A stretch of 64,000 nucleotides of DNA from Gemmatimonadota bacterium (GTDB taxonomy: Bacteria; Gemmatimonadota; Gemmatimonadetes; Longimicrobiales; Gaopeijiaceae): positions 23,265 through 87,264 of the forward strand of contig JAHEKN010000288.1 in the NCBI GenBank assembly GCA_024638305.1. The letters are read 5' to 3'. A model generated the notes under the pieces. It did not search any database. It had not been told where the DNA came from and was given only the letters and a program-made list of their open reading frames with translations. Each line of letters starts with the position of its first letter. Positions within the stretch are counted from its first letter, which is position 1. Below are positions 30,349 through 40,180 of this stretch, one piece after another. Made by a program: the position numbers and the translations under genes.

Positions 30349-30558
30349 TCGGCGCGTGACAGCTCCCGTGGAGCGGACCGCACGGGGGGGACGGCCCAGA
30401 GAGGGTACGGTTGGGTAAAGCTAGTATCGGTACCCGGACCCGTCTATCGTGATCCGGGGCCCGACTGGGGGGTACGCTCTTTGCCCGCCCGCCCGGCAGG
30501 CGCGGTCCAAGGGGGAAACACCGGCCCGCGCCTGCTCCACGACGCCTGGAGCACACGG

Positions 30559-30924
30559 ATGAAGGGACGACCACGAAAGGTGCCGAAGCCCTGGGGGCAC
30601 GAGCTCATCTGGGCCGAAGCCGACGCCTACGTGGGGAAGATCCTCAAGATCGACGCCGGGGAAGCGCTGTCGCTCCAGTACCACGAGGTGAAGGAGGAGA
30701 CCCTCTACCTGTTGTCCGGGACGCTCAAGTTCTACGCCGGCCCCCTGGGAGGTGAGCTGGAGGAGATCGAGCTCCACGCCGGTGACAGCTTCCACGTGCG
30801 CCCCCACACGGTTCACCGTATGGTCGCGGTCACCGACGTGACGATGCTGGAGGCGTCGACGCCCCACTTGGACGACGTCGTGCGGCTGGAGGACCGGTAC
30901 GGCCGCGTCGAGCCCAAGACCTGA
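30559..30924 (+). CDS. Single-domain cupin (mannose-6-phosphate isomerase-like)
   Basis: 121 residues from the ATG at 30559, with GGAG 8 bases upstream. Cupin motif 1 is LSLQYHEVKEETLYLLSG, and motif 2 is DSFHVRPHTVHRM; together they give the His/Glu metal site. The opening KPWGHELIWA resembles the C-terminal cupin of GDP-mannose pyrophosphorylase/PMI type II enzymes. Substrate unknown; a sugar-phosphate isomerase or metabolite-binding role is likely. 28 bp upstream of folK. Confidence 0.8.
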   Translation: MKGRPRKVPKPWGHELIWAEADAYVGKILKIDAGEALSLQYHEVKEETLYLLSGTLKFYAGPLGGELEEIELHAGDSFHVRPHTVHRMVAVTDVTMLEASTPHLDDVVRLEDRYGRVEPKT

Positions 30925-30951
30925 CCGTCCGGGATACCGGAGGCGCGCACG

Positions 30952-31464
30952 ATGTCGGACGCCGAAGCGTTGGCCGTGGTCGGGATGGGATCGAACGTCG
31001 GCGACCGCCGCGCCCATCTCAGGCACGCAGCGGCCGCCCTGGCCAGGCTGGGGTCCGTCGTGCGGGTCTCGTCCCTCTACGAAACGAGCGCGGTCGGATC
31101 CGTGGCGCAGCCGCCGTTCCTGAACGCCGTCGTCGGTGTGGACACGGCGCTCCGGCCCGAGGGGCTTCTCGCGGGCATGATGGACATCGAACGCGAGCGA
31201 GGCCGCATCCGCGACCTGCCTGGGGGTCCCCGCACGCTCGATCTGGATCTACTCTTCTACGGCGATCGAATCGTCCGCGGATCCGATCTGATCGTGCCTC
31301 ATCCCCGCTGGAGGGAGCGCGCGTTCGTGCGCGTGCCGCTGAGTGAGATCGTTCCGGATCTGATCGACCCCGAGAGCGGCTGGAGCGTGGCGGAATGGTG
31401 TGCGCGGGTTCCGGCCGATCGGTCGGACGTGACTTTTCGGGAGGGTCGGGAATGGGCTTCATGA
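30952..31464 (+). CDS. folK: Hydroxymethyldihydropterin pyrophosphokinase
   Basis: Transfers diphosphate from ATP to 6-hydroxymethyl-7,8-dihydropterin in folate synthesis. 170 residues. Motifs: GMGSNVGDRRAHL, SSLYETSAVG, PPFLNAVVGVDT, and the signature GGPRTLDLDLLFYG with catalytic Asp pair, then VPHPRWRERAFVRVPL. Complete. Overlaps the next gene's start by 13 bp. No folB or folP nearby in the window. Confidence 0.94.
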   Translation: MSDAEALAVVGMGSNVGDRRAHLRHAAAALARLGSVVRVSSLYETSAVGSVAQPPFLNAVVGVDTALRPEGLLAGMMDIERERGRIRDLPGGPRTLDLDLLFYGDRIVRGSDLIVPHPRWRERAFVRVPLSEIVPDLIDPESGWSVAEWCARVPADRSDVTFREGREWAS

Positions 31465-32693
31465 TCGGAGGGCTGCTGCTCGTGGGCAGCCTCGCTTTCA
31501 CGGGGTGCGACGCGCCCGCCGCGGCGGTCGTGTCAGCCCATCAGGACACGACCCTGGTGCTTTCCACCGATCCGGATCTTCGGAACCGCGCCGCGGCGCT
31601 GCTCCCCGACCTCGCCGAGAGGGCCGGGCTCGAGCTGGTGCGTCCGGTGCGCGTGGAGTGGCGGGCTCGAGCCGATCTCGAAACCTATCTCCGGGAGAAG
31701 GTGGAGGAGGAGCTCCCGTCCGAAGAAGCCGACAACATCGTCAGAAGCTACGCGCTACTGGGACTCGTACCGCCCGACCTGGCGCTGCGCGATGTACTGA
31801 TGGGACTGTACCTGGAGCAGGTGGTGGGATTCTACGACCCTGATTCCACGGCGCTGTGGGTGATGGACGACCAGGGCGAGAGCGACGTGCAGACGGTGCT
31901 CCTGCACGAGCTGGTGCACGCCGTGCAGGACCAAGCCACCCCACTCGACTCGCTCATGTCGAAGCGCTGGCGGTCGGACCGGCGGACCGCGGCCCAGGCG
32001 GCCATCGAAGGGCACGCCACGCTGATCATGCTGGAGGCGCTCTCCGCCCAGGTCAGCGGTCGGGACGTGGACCTGTCGGCGCTGCCGGGCGTGGCCGACA
32101 TGCTGGGCCCGACCCTGGCCGCGGCTACGGCCCAGTTTCCCGCGCTGGCCTCGGCGCCCCGCATCCTCCGTGACGGGCTGCTCTTCCCGTACCTGGCAGG
32201 TGCGGGCTTCGTGCTCGAGTTGTGGACGGCCACGCCGGGTCGGCCGGCGCCCATCGGGGATCACCTCCCCGTCTCCACCGAGCAGGTCCTCCATCCCGAC
32301 CGTGCGTTCGGGGCCGACCGCGACGCCCCGGTGGAGCTGAAACTGGAATCGGCGGTGCCCCTCCGGTACGAAGAGCAGCTCGGCGAGCTCGGGCTCCGCA
32401 TCTTTGTCCAGGATCAGTTGGGGGAACCGAGCGGGGACTCGGCCCTGGGCTGGGACGGGGACACGTTCGCCTTGTACGAGACGCCGTCCGGGGACGCGCT
32501 CACCTGGGTGATCGTCTGGGATGACGTCCCCGCTCGTGACCGGTTCGTGCGGGCCGTGGCGGGGAGCGAGTGGGCGGGTCGGTCGGGAGCGGTCGTGGTC
32601 GCCGAAACGGTGTCGGGCCGAGCGGCGAGCCGAGTGAGCGTGGGTCCGGTCCCCGACGTTGCCGTCACGCTCTCCGTGGGACCGTCGAGATGA
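31452..32693 (+). CDS. Lipoprotein zinc metalloprotease-like protein
   Basis: 413 residues from the ATG at 31452, which lies inside the end of folK. Signal ends at a lipobox (GSLAFTGC). A zincin motif HELVHAVQDQ is at about residue 154, and a downstream Glu candidate is in AAIEGHATLIM. The rest is not recognised. It is translationally coupled to aroB (ATGA overlap), which is unusual for a secreted protein next to shikimate and folate genes. Peptidase activity is inferred from HExxH only. Confidence 0.75.
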   Translation: MGFMIGGLLLVGSLAFTGCDAPAAAVVSAHQDTTLVLSTDPDLRNRAAALLPDLAERAGLELVRPVRVEWRARADLETYLREKVEEELPSEEADNIVRSYALLGLVPPDLALRDVLMGLYLEQVVGFYDPDSTALWVMDDQGESDVQTVLLHELVHAVQDQATPLDSLMSKRWRSDRRTAAQAAIEGHATLIMLEALSAQVSGRDVDLSALPGVADMLGPTLAAATAQFPALASAPRILRDGLLFPYLAGAGFVLELWTATPGRPAPIGDHLPVSTEQVLHPDRAFGADRDAPVELKLESAVPLRYEEQLGELGLRIFVQDQLGEPSGDSALGWDGDTFALYETPSGDALTWVIVWDDVPARDRFVRAVAGSEWAGRSGAVVVAETVSGRAASRVSVGPVPDVAVTLSVGPSR

Positions 32694-33817
32694 CGGAAGG
32701 AGCCTCCGGGCTCCCCATCTCCGTTGCCACGGGGGGAGGACGCTCGTACGAGGTGCGGGTCGCTCCCGGGATACGCTCGCGGCTCGGCGAGCTGCTCGCG
32801 GAACGAGCGCCGGCCGAGCGCTACGCGGTCGTAGCCGACCGGCAGGTGGCGTCGCTGCACGCCGACGAACTGCTCGCAGCGCTCGAGCGGGCGGGTGCGC
32901 GGGCCGACCTGTTCACCTTCCCGCAGGGTGAGAGGTCCAAGACGCGGGGCGAGTGGGCCCGGTTGAGTGACGCCCTGCTCGAGGCGGGCTTCGGTCGCAG
33001 GAGCGCGCTCGTGGCCCTGGGCGGCGGCGTGACGGGAGATCTGGCCGGATTCGTGGCCGCCACCTACCTGCGCGGGATTCCGGTGGTTCATGTGCCCACT
33101 ACGCTCCTTGCCATGATCGACGCCTCGATCGGAGGAAAGACCGGGGTGAACGTGGATGCCGGCAAGAACCTCATCGGCGCGTTCCACCCTCCGGCGCTTG
33201 TGGTCAGCGACCCGGAGTATACGCGGACGCTTCCCCGGGCCCGGAGGGCGGAGGGACTGGCGGAAGCGCTCAAGCACGGCGCGATCCGCGACTCCGGGCA
33301 CTTCGAGGAAGTGGCCTCACTCGCACCGGCGATCCTGGACGGCGACATCTCGGCCACGGCGCAGGTCGTGGAGCGGTCGGCACGCATCAAGGCGGCGGTC
33401 GTGGGGGAGGACGAGCGGGAGTCGGGCCTGCGTGAGACGCTCAACTTCGGTCACACCATCGGCCACGGGCTGGAGGCCGCGTCAGGGTACGAGCTGTCAC
33501 ACGGGGAAGCGGTCTCGCTGGGAATGGTCCTGGAGGCGCGACTTGGCGAGCGTCTGGGCGTGACCGCAACCGGCACGTCACAAGCGCTCGCGGACGCCGT
33601 TCGACGTCTCGAGCTGCCAACCGTCCTACCGCGGCCGCTCGATCCGATCGGGGTCATGTCCGCGATCGGGATGGACAAGAAGGTCCGACGCGAGCGTGTC
33701 CGCGTGGTGCTCCTCGAAGCGACGGGCGCGGTGGCCCACCACCAGGGCGAATGGGCACGGCCGGTGATGCGAGACCTCGTCGAAGCGGTGGTGTCGGAGG
33801 CCTGCGAGTCGGTGTGA
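32690..33817 (+). CDS. aroB: 3-dehydroquinate synthase
   Basis: Second step of the shikimate pathway, DAHP to 3-dehydroquinate, NAD and metal dependent. 375 residues from the ATG at 32690 overlapping the previous stop. Motifs: ALGGGVTGDLAGFVAATYLRG, PTTLLAMIDASIGGKTGVN, EALKHGAIRD, and the metal-binding NFGHTIGHGLE. All expected residues seen. With folK, it makes a chorismate/folate-linked pair. Confidence 0.95.
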   Translation: MTEGASGLPISVATGGGRSYEVRVAPGIRSRLGELLAERAPAERYAVVADRQVASLHADELLAALERAGARADLFTFPQGERSKTRGEWARLSDALLEAGFGRRSALVALGGGVTGDLAGFVAATYLRGIPVVHVPTTLLAMIDASIGGKTGVNVDAGKNLIGAFHPPALVVSDPEYTRTLPRARRAEGLAEALKHGAIRDSGHFEEVASLAPAILDGDISATAQVVERSARIKAAVVGEDERESGLRETLNFGHTIGHGLEAASGYELSHGEAVSLGMVLEARLGERLGVTATGTSQALADAVRRLELPTVLPRPLDPIGVMSAIGMDKKVRRERVRVVLLEATGAVAHHQGEWARPVMRDLVEAVVSEACESV

Positions 33818-33965
33818 CGGCCCTGTACGAGGCCCCGCTGCGGCCCTCCGGGATCGGGTCCACCCTGCCGTAGTCGGCGGGGCGTCGTCCGCCCCGCAGA
33901 CGGGCTGGCGGCCCGCTGCGACGTACCTTAAGTCTCCTGCTCCGTCCATCCCGGCTGGAGGTCGA

Positions 33966-35570
33966 ATGGCGCTCTTCGAGCGCTTGGAAGGTCTGTCCGT
34001 ACCGGCGGCGCTCATGAATCGCGCGACCCGCGACCCGGAGCGGCCCTACGTCGTCTCTGCCGGCCAGACCCTGTCCTACGGCCAAGTGGACATGCGGGCG
34101 GAAGCCCTGGCCGCCACCCTCGCGAGCTTCGGAGTGGGTGCCCGCGACCGCGTCGCGCTGGTGCTCCCGGCGGTGCCGGAGTTCGTGGTCTCCGTATTCG
34201 CGGCGGCCAAGCTGGGCGCGACGGTCGTGCCGGTGAATCCGCTCATCTCTCCGGCAGAGCTCCAGTTCGCGCTCAGGCAGTCCCAGGCGCGAGTGGCAGT
34301 AACGGCGGAGAGCCTGGGCGCCCGCGATTTCCTGGCTCTGTTCGAGGATCTGCTGGGGCAGCTTCCCGAACTCCATCACCTGGTCACGGTGGGCAAGGAC
34401 GACCTCTGGTACGACGACCGCATCTTCCAGTTCGAGGATGCCCTCTCGAAGGGCGAGGGCCGGGATTACCCCGCGCTCGAGGTCGACCCGGACGCCGACA
34501 CGTTCGCGGTGCTCTTCACCGCCGGGACGACCGGGAAGCCCAAGGGGGTCGAGCTCACCCACCGCAGCATGCTGGAGACGTCGGCCCGCACGGCTTCGGC
34601 CATCGGCCTCGGTCCGGACGACCGCGTTGTCGGACTGGCGGGCCTGTTCCACGTGTTCGGGCTGGGCCCGGGCCTGTTGGGGACGTTGCTGGCGGGGGCG
34701 TCCATCATTCTGCAGGAGGAGTATGACGCCGCCACCACGCTGGATTTGATCGAGGCCGAGCGCGCGACGGTGCATTACGGCGTGCCCCCGTTGTTCCACG
34801 CAGAGGTCCGCGAACAGCGCGAGCGGGCCCGGGATCTGAGCAGTCTGCGGATCGGCGTCGTCGCCGGTGGTGCGCTCACGGACGAACAGTGGCTGGGCGT
34901 CCGCGACCACGTCTGCCCCAACCTGCAGGCTGCCTACTCCATCACCGAGGCGGCGTCGACGGTGTCGATGACCCGGCCGGAAGACGCCGAGGACAAGCAG
35001 CGCTTCACCGTGGGAAGACCGCTGCCGGGAACCGCGATTCGGATCCTCGACCCCGACGGCCAGGAGTTGCCGGTCGAGAGCGTGGGCGAGGTGGTGGTCC
35101 AAGGGTCGGGGCTGATGCTCGGCTATCTCAGGCAGCCCCGCGAGACGGCGGCGGCCCTGGATGGGGCGGGGTTCCTTCGCACGGGCGACCTCGGGCTCCT
35201 CGACGACGACGGGTTTCTGCATTTGGTCGGTCGTCGACGTGAGGTTATCATTCGACGTGGCCTGACGGTCTATCCCAGGGACATTGAACGGCGCCTTGAG
35301 GCGCATCCCGCGGTAGACCGGGCGGCGGCCATCGGAATCCCCGATGACTTTCTGGGGGAAGCCATCTGCGCGTGCCTGCTCTTGGAGGAGGGCGCGCTGG
35401 TGACGCCAGAGGAGATCCGGGACTGGTGCCGAATCGCCTTGGCGGACTTCAAGGTCCCCGATCAGGTCCGCACGTTCGAAGATTTCCCGACGACGGGATC
35501 CGGGAAGATTCGGCGCGCCGAGTTGGCCCGCCGGGTCCTGGCGGCCAAGACGGTCGATTCCGGAGCGTGA
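33966..35570 (+). CDS. AMP-forming acyl-CoA ligase (FadD-like)
   Basis: ANL-superfamily adenylating enzyme, 534 residues. GGAGG lies about 5 bases before the ATG. Motifs: P-loop [17 protein letters not shown]5-like YSITEAASTVSM, A7-like RTGDLGLLDDDGFLHLVGR, the hinge RREVIIRRGLTVYPRDIE, and the catalytic lysine in TTGSGKIRRAEL. Most like long-chain or medium-chain fatty acyl-CoA synthetases; the substrate is not determined. Electron-transfer flavoprotein genes lie 5 kb downstream, consistent with fatty-acid oxidation. Confidence 0.88.
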   Translation: MALFERLEGLSVPAALMNRATRDPERPYVVSAGQTLSYGQVDMRAEALAATLASFGVGARDRVALVLPAVPEFVVSVFAAAKLGATVVPVNPLISPAELQFALRQSQARVAVTAESLGARDFLALFEDLLGQLPELHHLVTVGKDDLWYDDRIFQFEDALSKGEGRDYPALEVDPDADTFAVLFTAGTTGKPKGVELTHRSMLETSARTASAIGLGPDDRVVGLAGLFHVFGLGPGLLGTLLAGASIILQEEYDAATTLDLIEAERATVHYGVPPLFHAEVREQRERARDLSSLRIGVVAGGALTDEQWLGVRDHVCPNLQAAYSITEAASTVSMTRPEDAEDKQRFTVGRPLPGTAIRILDPDGQELPVESVGEVVVQGSGLMLGYLRQPRETAAALDGAGFLRTGDLGLLDDDGFLHLVGRRREVIIRRGLTVYPRDIERRLEAHPAVDRAAAIGIPDDFLGEAICACLLLEEGALVTPEEIRDWCRIALADFKVPDQVRTFEDFPTTGSGKIRRAELARRVLAAKTVDSGA

Positions 35571-35650
35571 GGCCCCCTCTACCCCACCCACCGACGGTGG
35601 CCGGGGCGGGGAGGCTTCGCGGCCATACACGATGACTGCGAGTCTTTAAA

Positions 35651-37969
35651 GTGAACACACCCTATTCCAGGGCTCCCCATTCCGGGAGCCAGGGCTGGTC
35701 CGCGCCGGACAGCTCCCCCCACGCCGCCCTGCTCATCGATTTCGACAACGTGACGATGGGTCGCGGCAGCAACCTGTCCAGCGAGCTCAAGGCGCTCCTC
35801 AACTCCGACATTATCAAGGGCAAGGTCGCGGTCCAGCGCGCTTATGCGGATTGGCGCCGCTATCCACAGTACATCGTCCCTCTGTCCGAAGCGTCGATCG
35901 ACCTCATTTTCGCGCCGGCGTACGGCAGCTCCAAGAAGAACGCCACGGACATCCGCATGGCGATCGACGCGTTGGAGCTGGTGTTCATCCGGCCGGAGAT
36001 CGGCACGTTCATCCTGCTCACGGGCGACTCGGACTTCTCGAGCGTGGTGCTCAAGCTCAAGGAGTACGGGAAGTACGTGATCGGCGTCGGCATCCAGGAG
36101 TCCAGCTCCGACATCCTCGTCCAGAACTGTGACGAGTACTACTCGTACACGTCGATCACCGGCCTGACCAAGACGAACGAAGCGGAACGGGTTCAGTTCG
36201 ATCCCTGGGTCCTGGTCGGGAAGGCGGTGGAGCGCATGGACGAGCGCTCGGACGTCATGCGCTCGGATCGCTTGAAGCAAGTGATGCGCGAGATCGATCC
36301 CGGTTTCGACGAGGGCGAGCACGGGTTCAGCAAGTTCAGCCGCTTCCTGGCGGAGGCGGCCAGCCGGGGCCTCGTCGGCCTCAAGCGGATGCCGAACGGG
36401 CAATACGAGGTCTCCGCGGGTAGGGGCGGCTCGAAGGAAAAGGCGCGCAGCCGTGCCGGGACCCCGGCGACGGCCAAGCACGAGAGCCCGATCGAGCATG
36501 CTTTCGAGCTCCTGCGGGTGGCGCTCGGCGAGCTCACGTCGGACGGACGCACGCCGGCCCGGGATTCCGACGTGAAGCGCCGGATCCTAGTGCTGGAACC
36601 CGCGTTCGACGAAGCCGAGCTTGGCTTCTCGAAGTTCAGCCGCTTCCTGGCGCAGGCAGAGGAGAGCTCCGTGGTCGAGCTCCGCCGGAACGAGTCCGAC
36701 GGCTACACGGAAGTGCTCCTCAGGCCGGTGGGTGACAGGCAGCCTTCTGGACGCAAGGCCGCCGCGCCCGCGTCGGGCGAGGAATCGTCCCGCTCGGGGA
36801 GAAGGAACGGCGGCCGGTCGCGGCGGGAGGCCACCGAGGACGAGCCCATCAAGCCGCGGGGACGCCGGACGAGACCTCGGCGAACCGAAGAGCGTCCCGC
36901 TGAGCCCGCCAAGGAGGACGGAGAGCGGGATGGGCGCGACCGCACGGGAAGTCGATCCGATCGGAATCGGAGCGCGGCCGAGAAGGGCGAAGAACCCACG
37001 GGCCGGTCGCGACGCGGCCGAGACCGGAGAGACGGGGCCGAGGACGGAGAGGACGAACGACCACGCCGCGAGTCCCGCCGGGGAAGACGGTCGCGGTCGG
37101 ATCAGGAGTCCGATCGGGCCCGGTCGGATGCGGCGCCGACCGAGGCCTCCGCCGGTGACGAGGCGGAGCCCGAGGCCGACGCGCGCGTCGACGCCCGCGC
37201 CGATGCCCGAGAGCCGCGCGCTGACGCGCCCGAGAGCTCGGAGCGTTCAGGAGAGCGGAAAAAGGAATCCCGTTCGGAACGGCGTTCGGAACGTCGTTCG
37301 GAGCCGCGTTCGGAGCCGCGTTCGGAGCCGCATTCGGAAGCGCGTTCGGAGCCGCGTCGGGAGCGCCGACCGGATACCCGCGCCGAGCCACGAGAGCGGT
37401 CGTCCCGACCCGACGCGACCGAGACCGATTCAGTGGAGCTCGGAAGGGGACTCGCCGACGACATGCCGGTCATACGTGCCGTTTCCGGCACCGACACCTC
37501 CGGGTCGGCGACGCCGCGACGGACCCTCCACCCCCGCCAGCAGCGGAGGCGCAGGGGAGCCGCCGACGGCCCGCCCCCCATCCTCGCGGGTCAGAGCGTA
37601 CCCACGGTGGGGGCTCCGGCAGGCGGGGACGAGGCGGACGACCATGACGGCGAGTTCGACGCCTCGGCCCCCGGCAGCGCGTCCATGGAGGCGCTCTTCC
37701 AGCCGGGGCGCGGAGTCATCGATCCCGAGGCGCTGGGGTTGCCCACCGAGCCGGGTTCGATCAAGCGGTACCTCACCAGCCGCTACAAGGGTGTGGGCGA
37801 GCGGACAGCCGAGTCCCTGGTCGAGCACTTCGGAGACGAGGTCTTCGAGGTTCTGCACAGGCAGCCCCGACGGGTTACCGACGTGCTACCCGAGGGGCGG
37901 GCCGCGCAGTTGATCGAAGCCTGGCGGGCGGACCTGGCCCGGCGGAGCGCTGGAGAGTACGAGTCCTGA
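35651..37969 (+). CDS. NYN nuclease with two OST-HTH/LOTUS domains, RS-like linker and HhH-like tail
   Basis: 772 residues from a GTG. NYN (PIN-like) domain about 24-170: acidic residues D30, D32 and N33 in LLIDFDNV, then [14 protein letters not shown] and [18 protein letters not shown]. Two OST-HTH domains, about 190-255 and 270-355; both contain [12 protein letters not shown] or a close variant. A highly charged, probably disordered region about 360-650 follows, including tandem RSER/RSEP units. The last 80 residues ([20 protein letters not shown]) resemble a helix-hairpin-helix. NYN plus LOTUS domains point to an RNA-directed nuclease; the target is unknown. Confidence 0.85.
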   Translation: MNTPYSRAPHSGSQGWSAPDSSPHAALLIDFDNVTMGRGSNLSSELKALLNSDIIKGKVAVQRAYADWRRYPQYIVPLSEASIDLIFAPAYGSSKKNATDIRMAIDALELVFIRPEIGTFILLTGDSDFSSVVLKLKEYGKYVIGVGIQESSSDILVQNCDEYYSYTSITGLTKTNEAERVQFDPWVLVGKAVERMDERSDVMRSDRLKQVMREIDPGFDEGEHGFSKFSRFLAEAASRGLVGLKRMPNGQYEVSAGRGGSKEKARSRAGTPATAKHESPIEHAFELLRVALGELTSDGRTPARDSDVKRRILVLEPAFDEAELGFSKFSRFLAQAEESSVVELRRNESDGYTEVLLRPVGDRQPSGRKAAAPASGEESSRSGRRNGGRSRREATEDEPIKPRGRRTRPRRTEERPAEPAKEDGERDGRDRTGSRSDRNRSAAEKGEEPTGRSRRGRDRRDGAEDGEDERPRRESRRGRRSRSDQESDRARSDAAPTEASAGDEAEPEADARVDARADAREPRADAPESSERSGERKKESRSERRSERRSEPRSEPRSEPHSEARSEPRRERRPDTRAEPRERSSRPDATETDSVELGRGLADDMPVIRAVSGTDTSGSATPRRTLHPRQQRRRRGAADGPPPILAGQSVPTVGAPAGGDEADDHDGEFDASAPGSASMEALFQPGRGVIDPEALGLPTEPGSIKRYLTSRYKGVGERTAESLVEHFGDEVFEVLHRQPRRVTDVLPEGRAAQLIEAWRADLARRSAGEYES
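37271..37366 (+). repeat. 12-bp tandem repeat inside the NYN/OST-HTH gene
   Basis: Eight 12-bp units, consensus CGTTCGGAGCCG, encode a four-residue RSEP/RSER repeat. Three consecutive units (37295-37330) are identical, so recent slippage expansion is likely. The segment lies in the disordered linker. Confidence 0.8.
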
Positions 37970-38097
37970 CGCCCGCGGCGGCGGATCGGGGTTCGCCCGC
38001 AACGGGCACGTCCGAGGCGGTCCGAGCTCGCCGTCATCGGAATGGGACTCCTGTCGCGGCGGGCGACCTCCTGCGGGCGGCCCTCGCGGCGGACGCC

Positions 38098-38715
38098 GTG
38101 GCCGGAGCTCGAGCGCTCCTCGGCGCCGATCTCGTTTCCACGGTCGGGGGCGTGGACACCTCGGGGCGGATTGTCGAGGTCGAGGCGTATCTGGGCCCTG
38201 CCGACCCGGCGTCCCACGGCGCCGCCCGCATCGGCCGGACTGCCCGCAACGATCCGATGTTCGGAGCGCCGGGGACGGCCTATGTGTACCGGATCTACGG
38301 CGTTCATCGGTGCTTCAACGTCGTTACGGGAGATGAGGGCTTCCCAGCGGCGGTTCTGGTTCGGGCGCTGGAGCCACGGACTGGAATGGAGGCGATGGCA
38401 AGGCGGCGGGGTCGTGGAACCGACCTCTGCTCGGGTCCAGGCCGATTGGCCCAGGCGCTCGGTATCGAGGAGACGCTGAACGGGCACGACCTCGACCGTG
38501 CGCCCCTTCGCATTCTGCCGGGCGCGCCCGTCCCCGACTCGGCCGTCCAGGTGTCTGGGCGGATCGGTATCTCCCGAGCCACCGACTGGCCCCTCCGCTT
38601 CACTGTTGCAGGGAGTCCGCACGTCAGTCGCGCGGGGCCGGGCGCGAGGCCGATCTCCGACTACCGGAAAGCGATCTCGAGGCTCGAGTCCTTGACCACG
38701 TTGGAGAGTCGATGA
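38098..38715 (+). CDS. DNA-3-methyladenine glycosylase (MPG/AAG type)
   Basis: Removes alkylated purines from DNA. 205 residues from the GTG at 38098. Motifs: [19 protein letters not shown], with the catalytic Glu in [33 protein letters not shown]; and [14 protein letters not shown]. The family N-terminus (helix before [10 protein letters not shown]) continues in frame upstream of this GTG as [17 protein letters not shown], with no ATG, GTG or TTG in frame before the NYN stop. The true start may therefore be a CTG at 37966 or another non-standard codon. Overlaps nhaC by ATGA. Confidence 0.88.
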   Translation: MAGARALLGADLVSTVGGVDTSGRIVEVEAYLGPADPASHGAARIGRTARNDPMFGAPGTAYVYRIYGVHRCFNVVTGDEGFPAAVLVRALEPRTGMEAMARRRGRGTDLCSGPGRLAQALGIEETLNGHDLDRAPLRILPGAPVPDSAVQVSGRIGISRATDWPLRFTVAGSPHVSRAGPGARPISDYRKAISRLESLTTLESR

Positions 38716-40124
38716 GCGATCCCACCTGGGTCTCCCTACTTCCTCCGCTTCTCGCCATCGTTCTCGCGATCGCGACCCGGCAGGTATATCTGTCGCTCGC
38801 GGGGGGAATCTGGCTCGGCTGGAGCATTCTCCTCGGATGGGACTTTCTCGCGGGTCTCGGCGAGGCCATCGAGGCGACGGTACGCGTGTTCGGTGACCCG
38901 GGCGATGCCAAGGTACTCCTCTTCACGCTCGCGATCGGGTCCCTCATCCACACCGTCGAGGCGTCCGGCGGGGTCAAGGGCTTCGTCCAGTGGCTCGAGG
39001 AGCGCCGGTGGGTCAACTCGGCCACCCGCGCCGAATGGCTCGCGTGGATCATCGGCGTCGTGATCTTCATCGAGTCCAACATCACCGTGCTGGTCGCGGG
39101 GGCGGTGTCGCGGCCGCTGTTCGACCGTTACAAGGTCTCACGGGAGCGGCTTGCGTACATCATCGATTCCACGTCCGCCTCGGTCTGCATCCTGATCCCC
39201 CTGAACGCTTGGGGTGCCTACAACCTCGCCATCCTGAGCGAGTTGGGAGTCGAGGACCCGCTCGGGGTCTTCATCGGAGGCGTCGGGCTGAACTTCTACG
39301 CCTGGACCGCGGTCATGCTTGCCGCGGCGAGCATCTTCTGGCGGATCAACATTGGACCGATGCGCCGGGCGGAGCACCGCACTCGCGAGGGCCAGATCCA
39401 CTGGCCGAACGCACAGCCGATGGTCAGCGACGACGTGCTCTCGCCGGAAGCCCCCGAGAAGATCTCGCCTCGGGCGTACAACATGATCGTCCCCATCGCC
39501 GTGATGGTGGTCATGATGCCGATCTCGCTGCTCATCACGGGCGGTGGCGACATCCGGGAGGGCTCGGGCTCGACCAGCGTACTTTGGTCGGTGCTGCTCG
39601 CCGTGGGCACCGCCTGGGTGCTCTTGCTCGCTCAGAGGGCGTTCACCGTGGATCAGTTGTCCAAAATGGCGCTCAAGGGGGCCGGAGGCCTGGTTCCGCT
39701 GATGATGATCTTGCTGTTCGCGCTCGCTCTCGGCGACGTGGCGGTCGAGCTGGGAACCGGTGCCTACGTCGCACAGGTGACCGCCGGGGTGCTCCCGCCG
39801 GTCGTCTTCCTCCCGCTGGTCTTCCTGGTCGCGGGCGGCATCGCGTTCTCGACCGGCACCAGTTGGGGGACGTTCGCCATCATGCTGCCCATCGCGGTGC
39901 CCGCGGCCGCCACGCTCGGCTTGCCTCTGAGCCCCTTCGTCGCGGCCTCGCTGGCCGGCGGGGTCTTCGGCGACCACTCGTCTCCGATCTCGGACACGAC
40001 CATCATCTCTTCCATGGCAGCCGCGACGGATCATATTGATCACGTCCGCACGCAGCTGCCCTACGCGCTGGCCGCGGGGACCGTTGCCGCCATCGGGTTC
40101 GCCATCCTGGGCGCGAGCCTCTGA
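38712..40124 (+). CDS. nhaC: NhaC-family Na+/H+ antiporter
   Basis: Integral membrane antiporter, 470 residues with about 11-12 transmembrane helices. Family signatures: [53 protein letters not shown], and especially [19 protein letters not shown] followed by [16 protein letters not shown]. Translation starts at an ATG overlapping the glycosylase stop. Likely exchanges Na+ (or a carboxylate in the wider family) for protons; specificity is inference. Confidence 0.88.
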   Translation: MSDPTWVSLLPPLLAIVLAIATRQVYLSLAGGIWLGWSILLGWDFLAGLGEAIEATVRVFGDPGDAKVLLFTLAIGSLIHTVEASGGVKGFVQWLEERRWVNSATRAEWLAWIIGVVIFIESNITVLVAGAVSRPLFDRYKVSRERLAYIIDSTSASVCILIPLNAWGAYNLAILSELGVEDPLGVFIGGVGLNFYAWTAVMLAAASIFWRINIGPMRRAEHRTREGQIHWPNAQPMVSDDVLSPEAPEKISPRAYNMIVPIAVMVVMMPISLLITGGGDIREGSGSTSVLWSVLLAVGTAWVLLLAQRAFTVDQLSKMALKGAGGLVPLMMILLFALALGDVAVELGTGAYVAQVTAGVLPPVVFLPLVFLVAGGIAFSTGTSWGTFAIMLPIAVPAAATLGLPLSPFVAASLAGGVFGDHSSPISDTTIISSMAAATDHIDHVRTQLPYALAAGTVAAIGFAILGASL

Positions 40125-40180
40125 CGGATGCCGTACGCACCGGCCCACCACCATCCACCGGACGACCCGGAGTCACCACG

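Noticed and set aside
33654..35630. Minus-strand frame of 658 codons opposite the acyl-CoA ligase
   Set aside because: Antisense of a gene with full ANL motifs; a GC-driven artefact.
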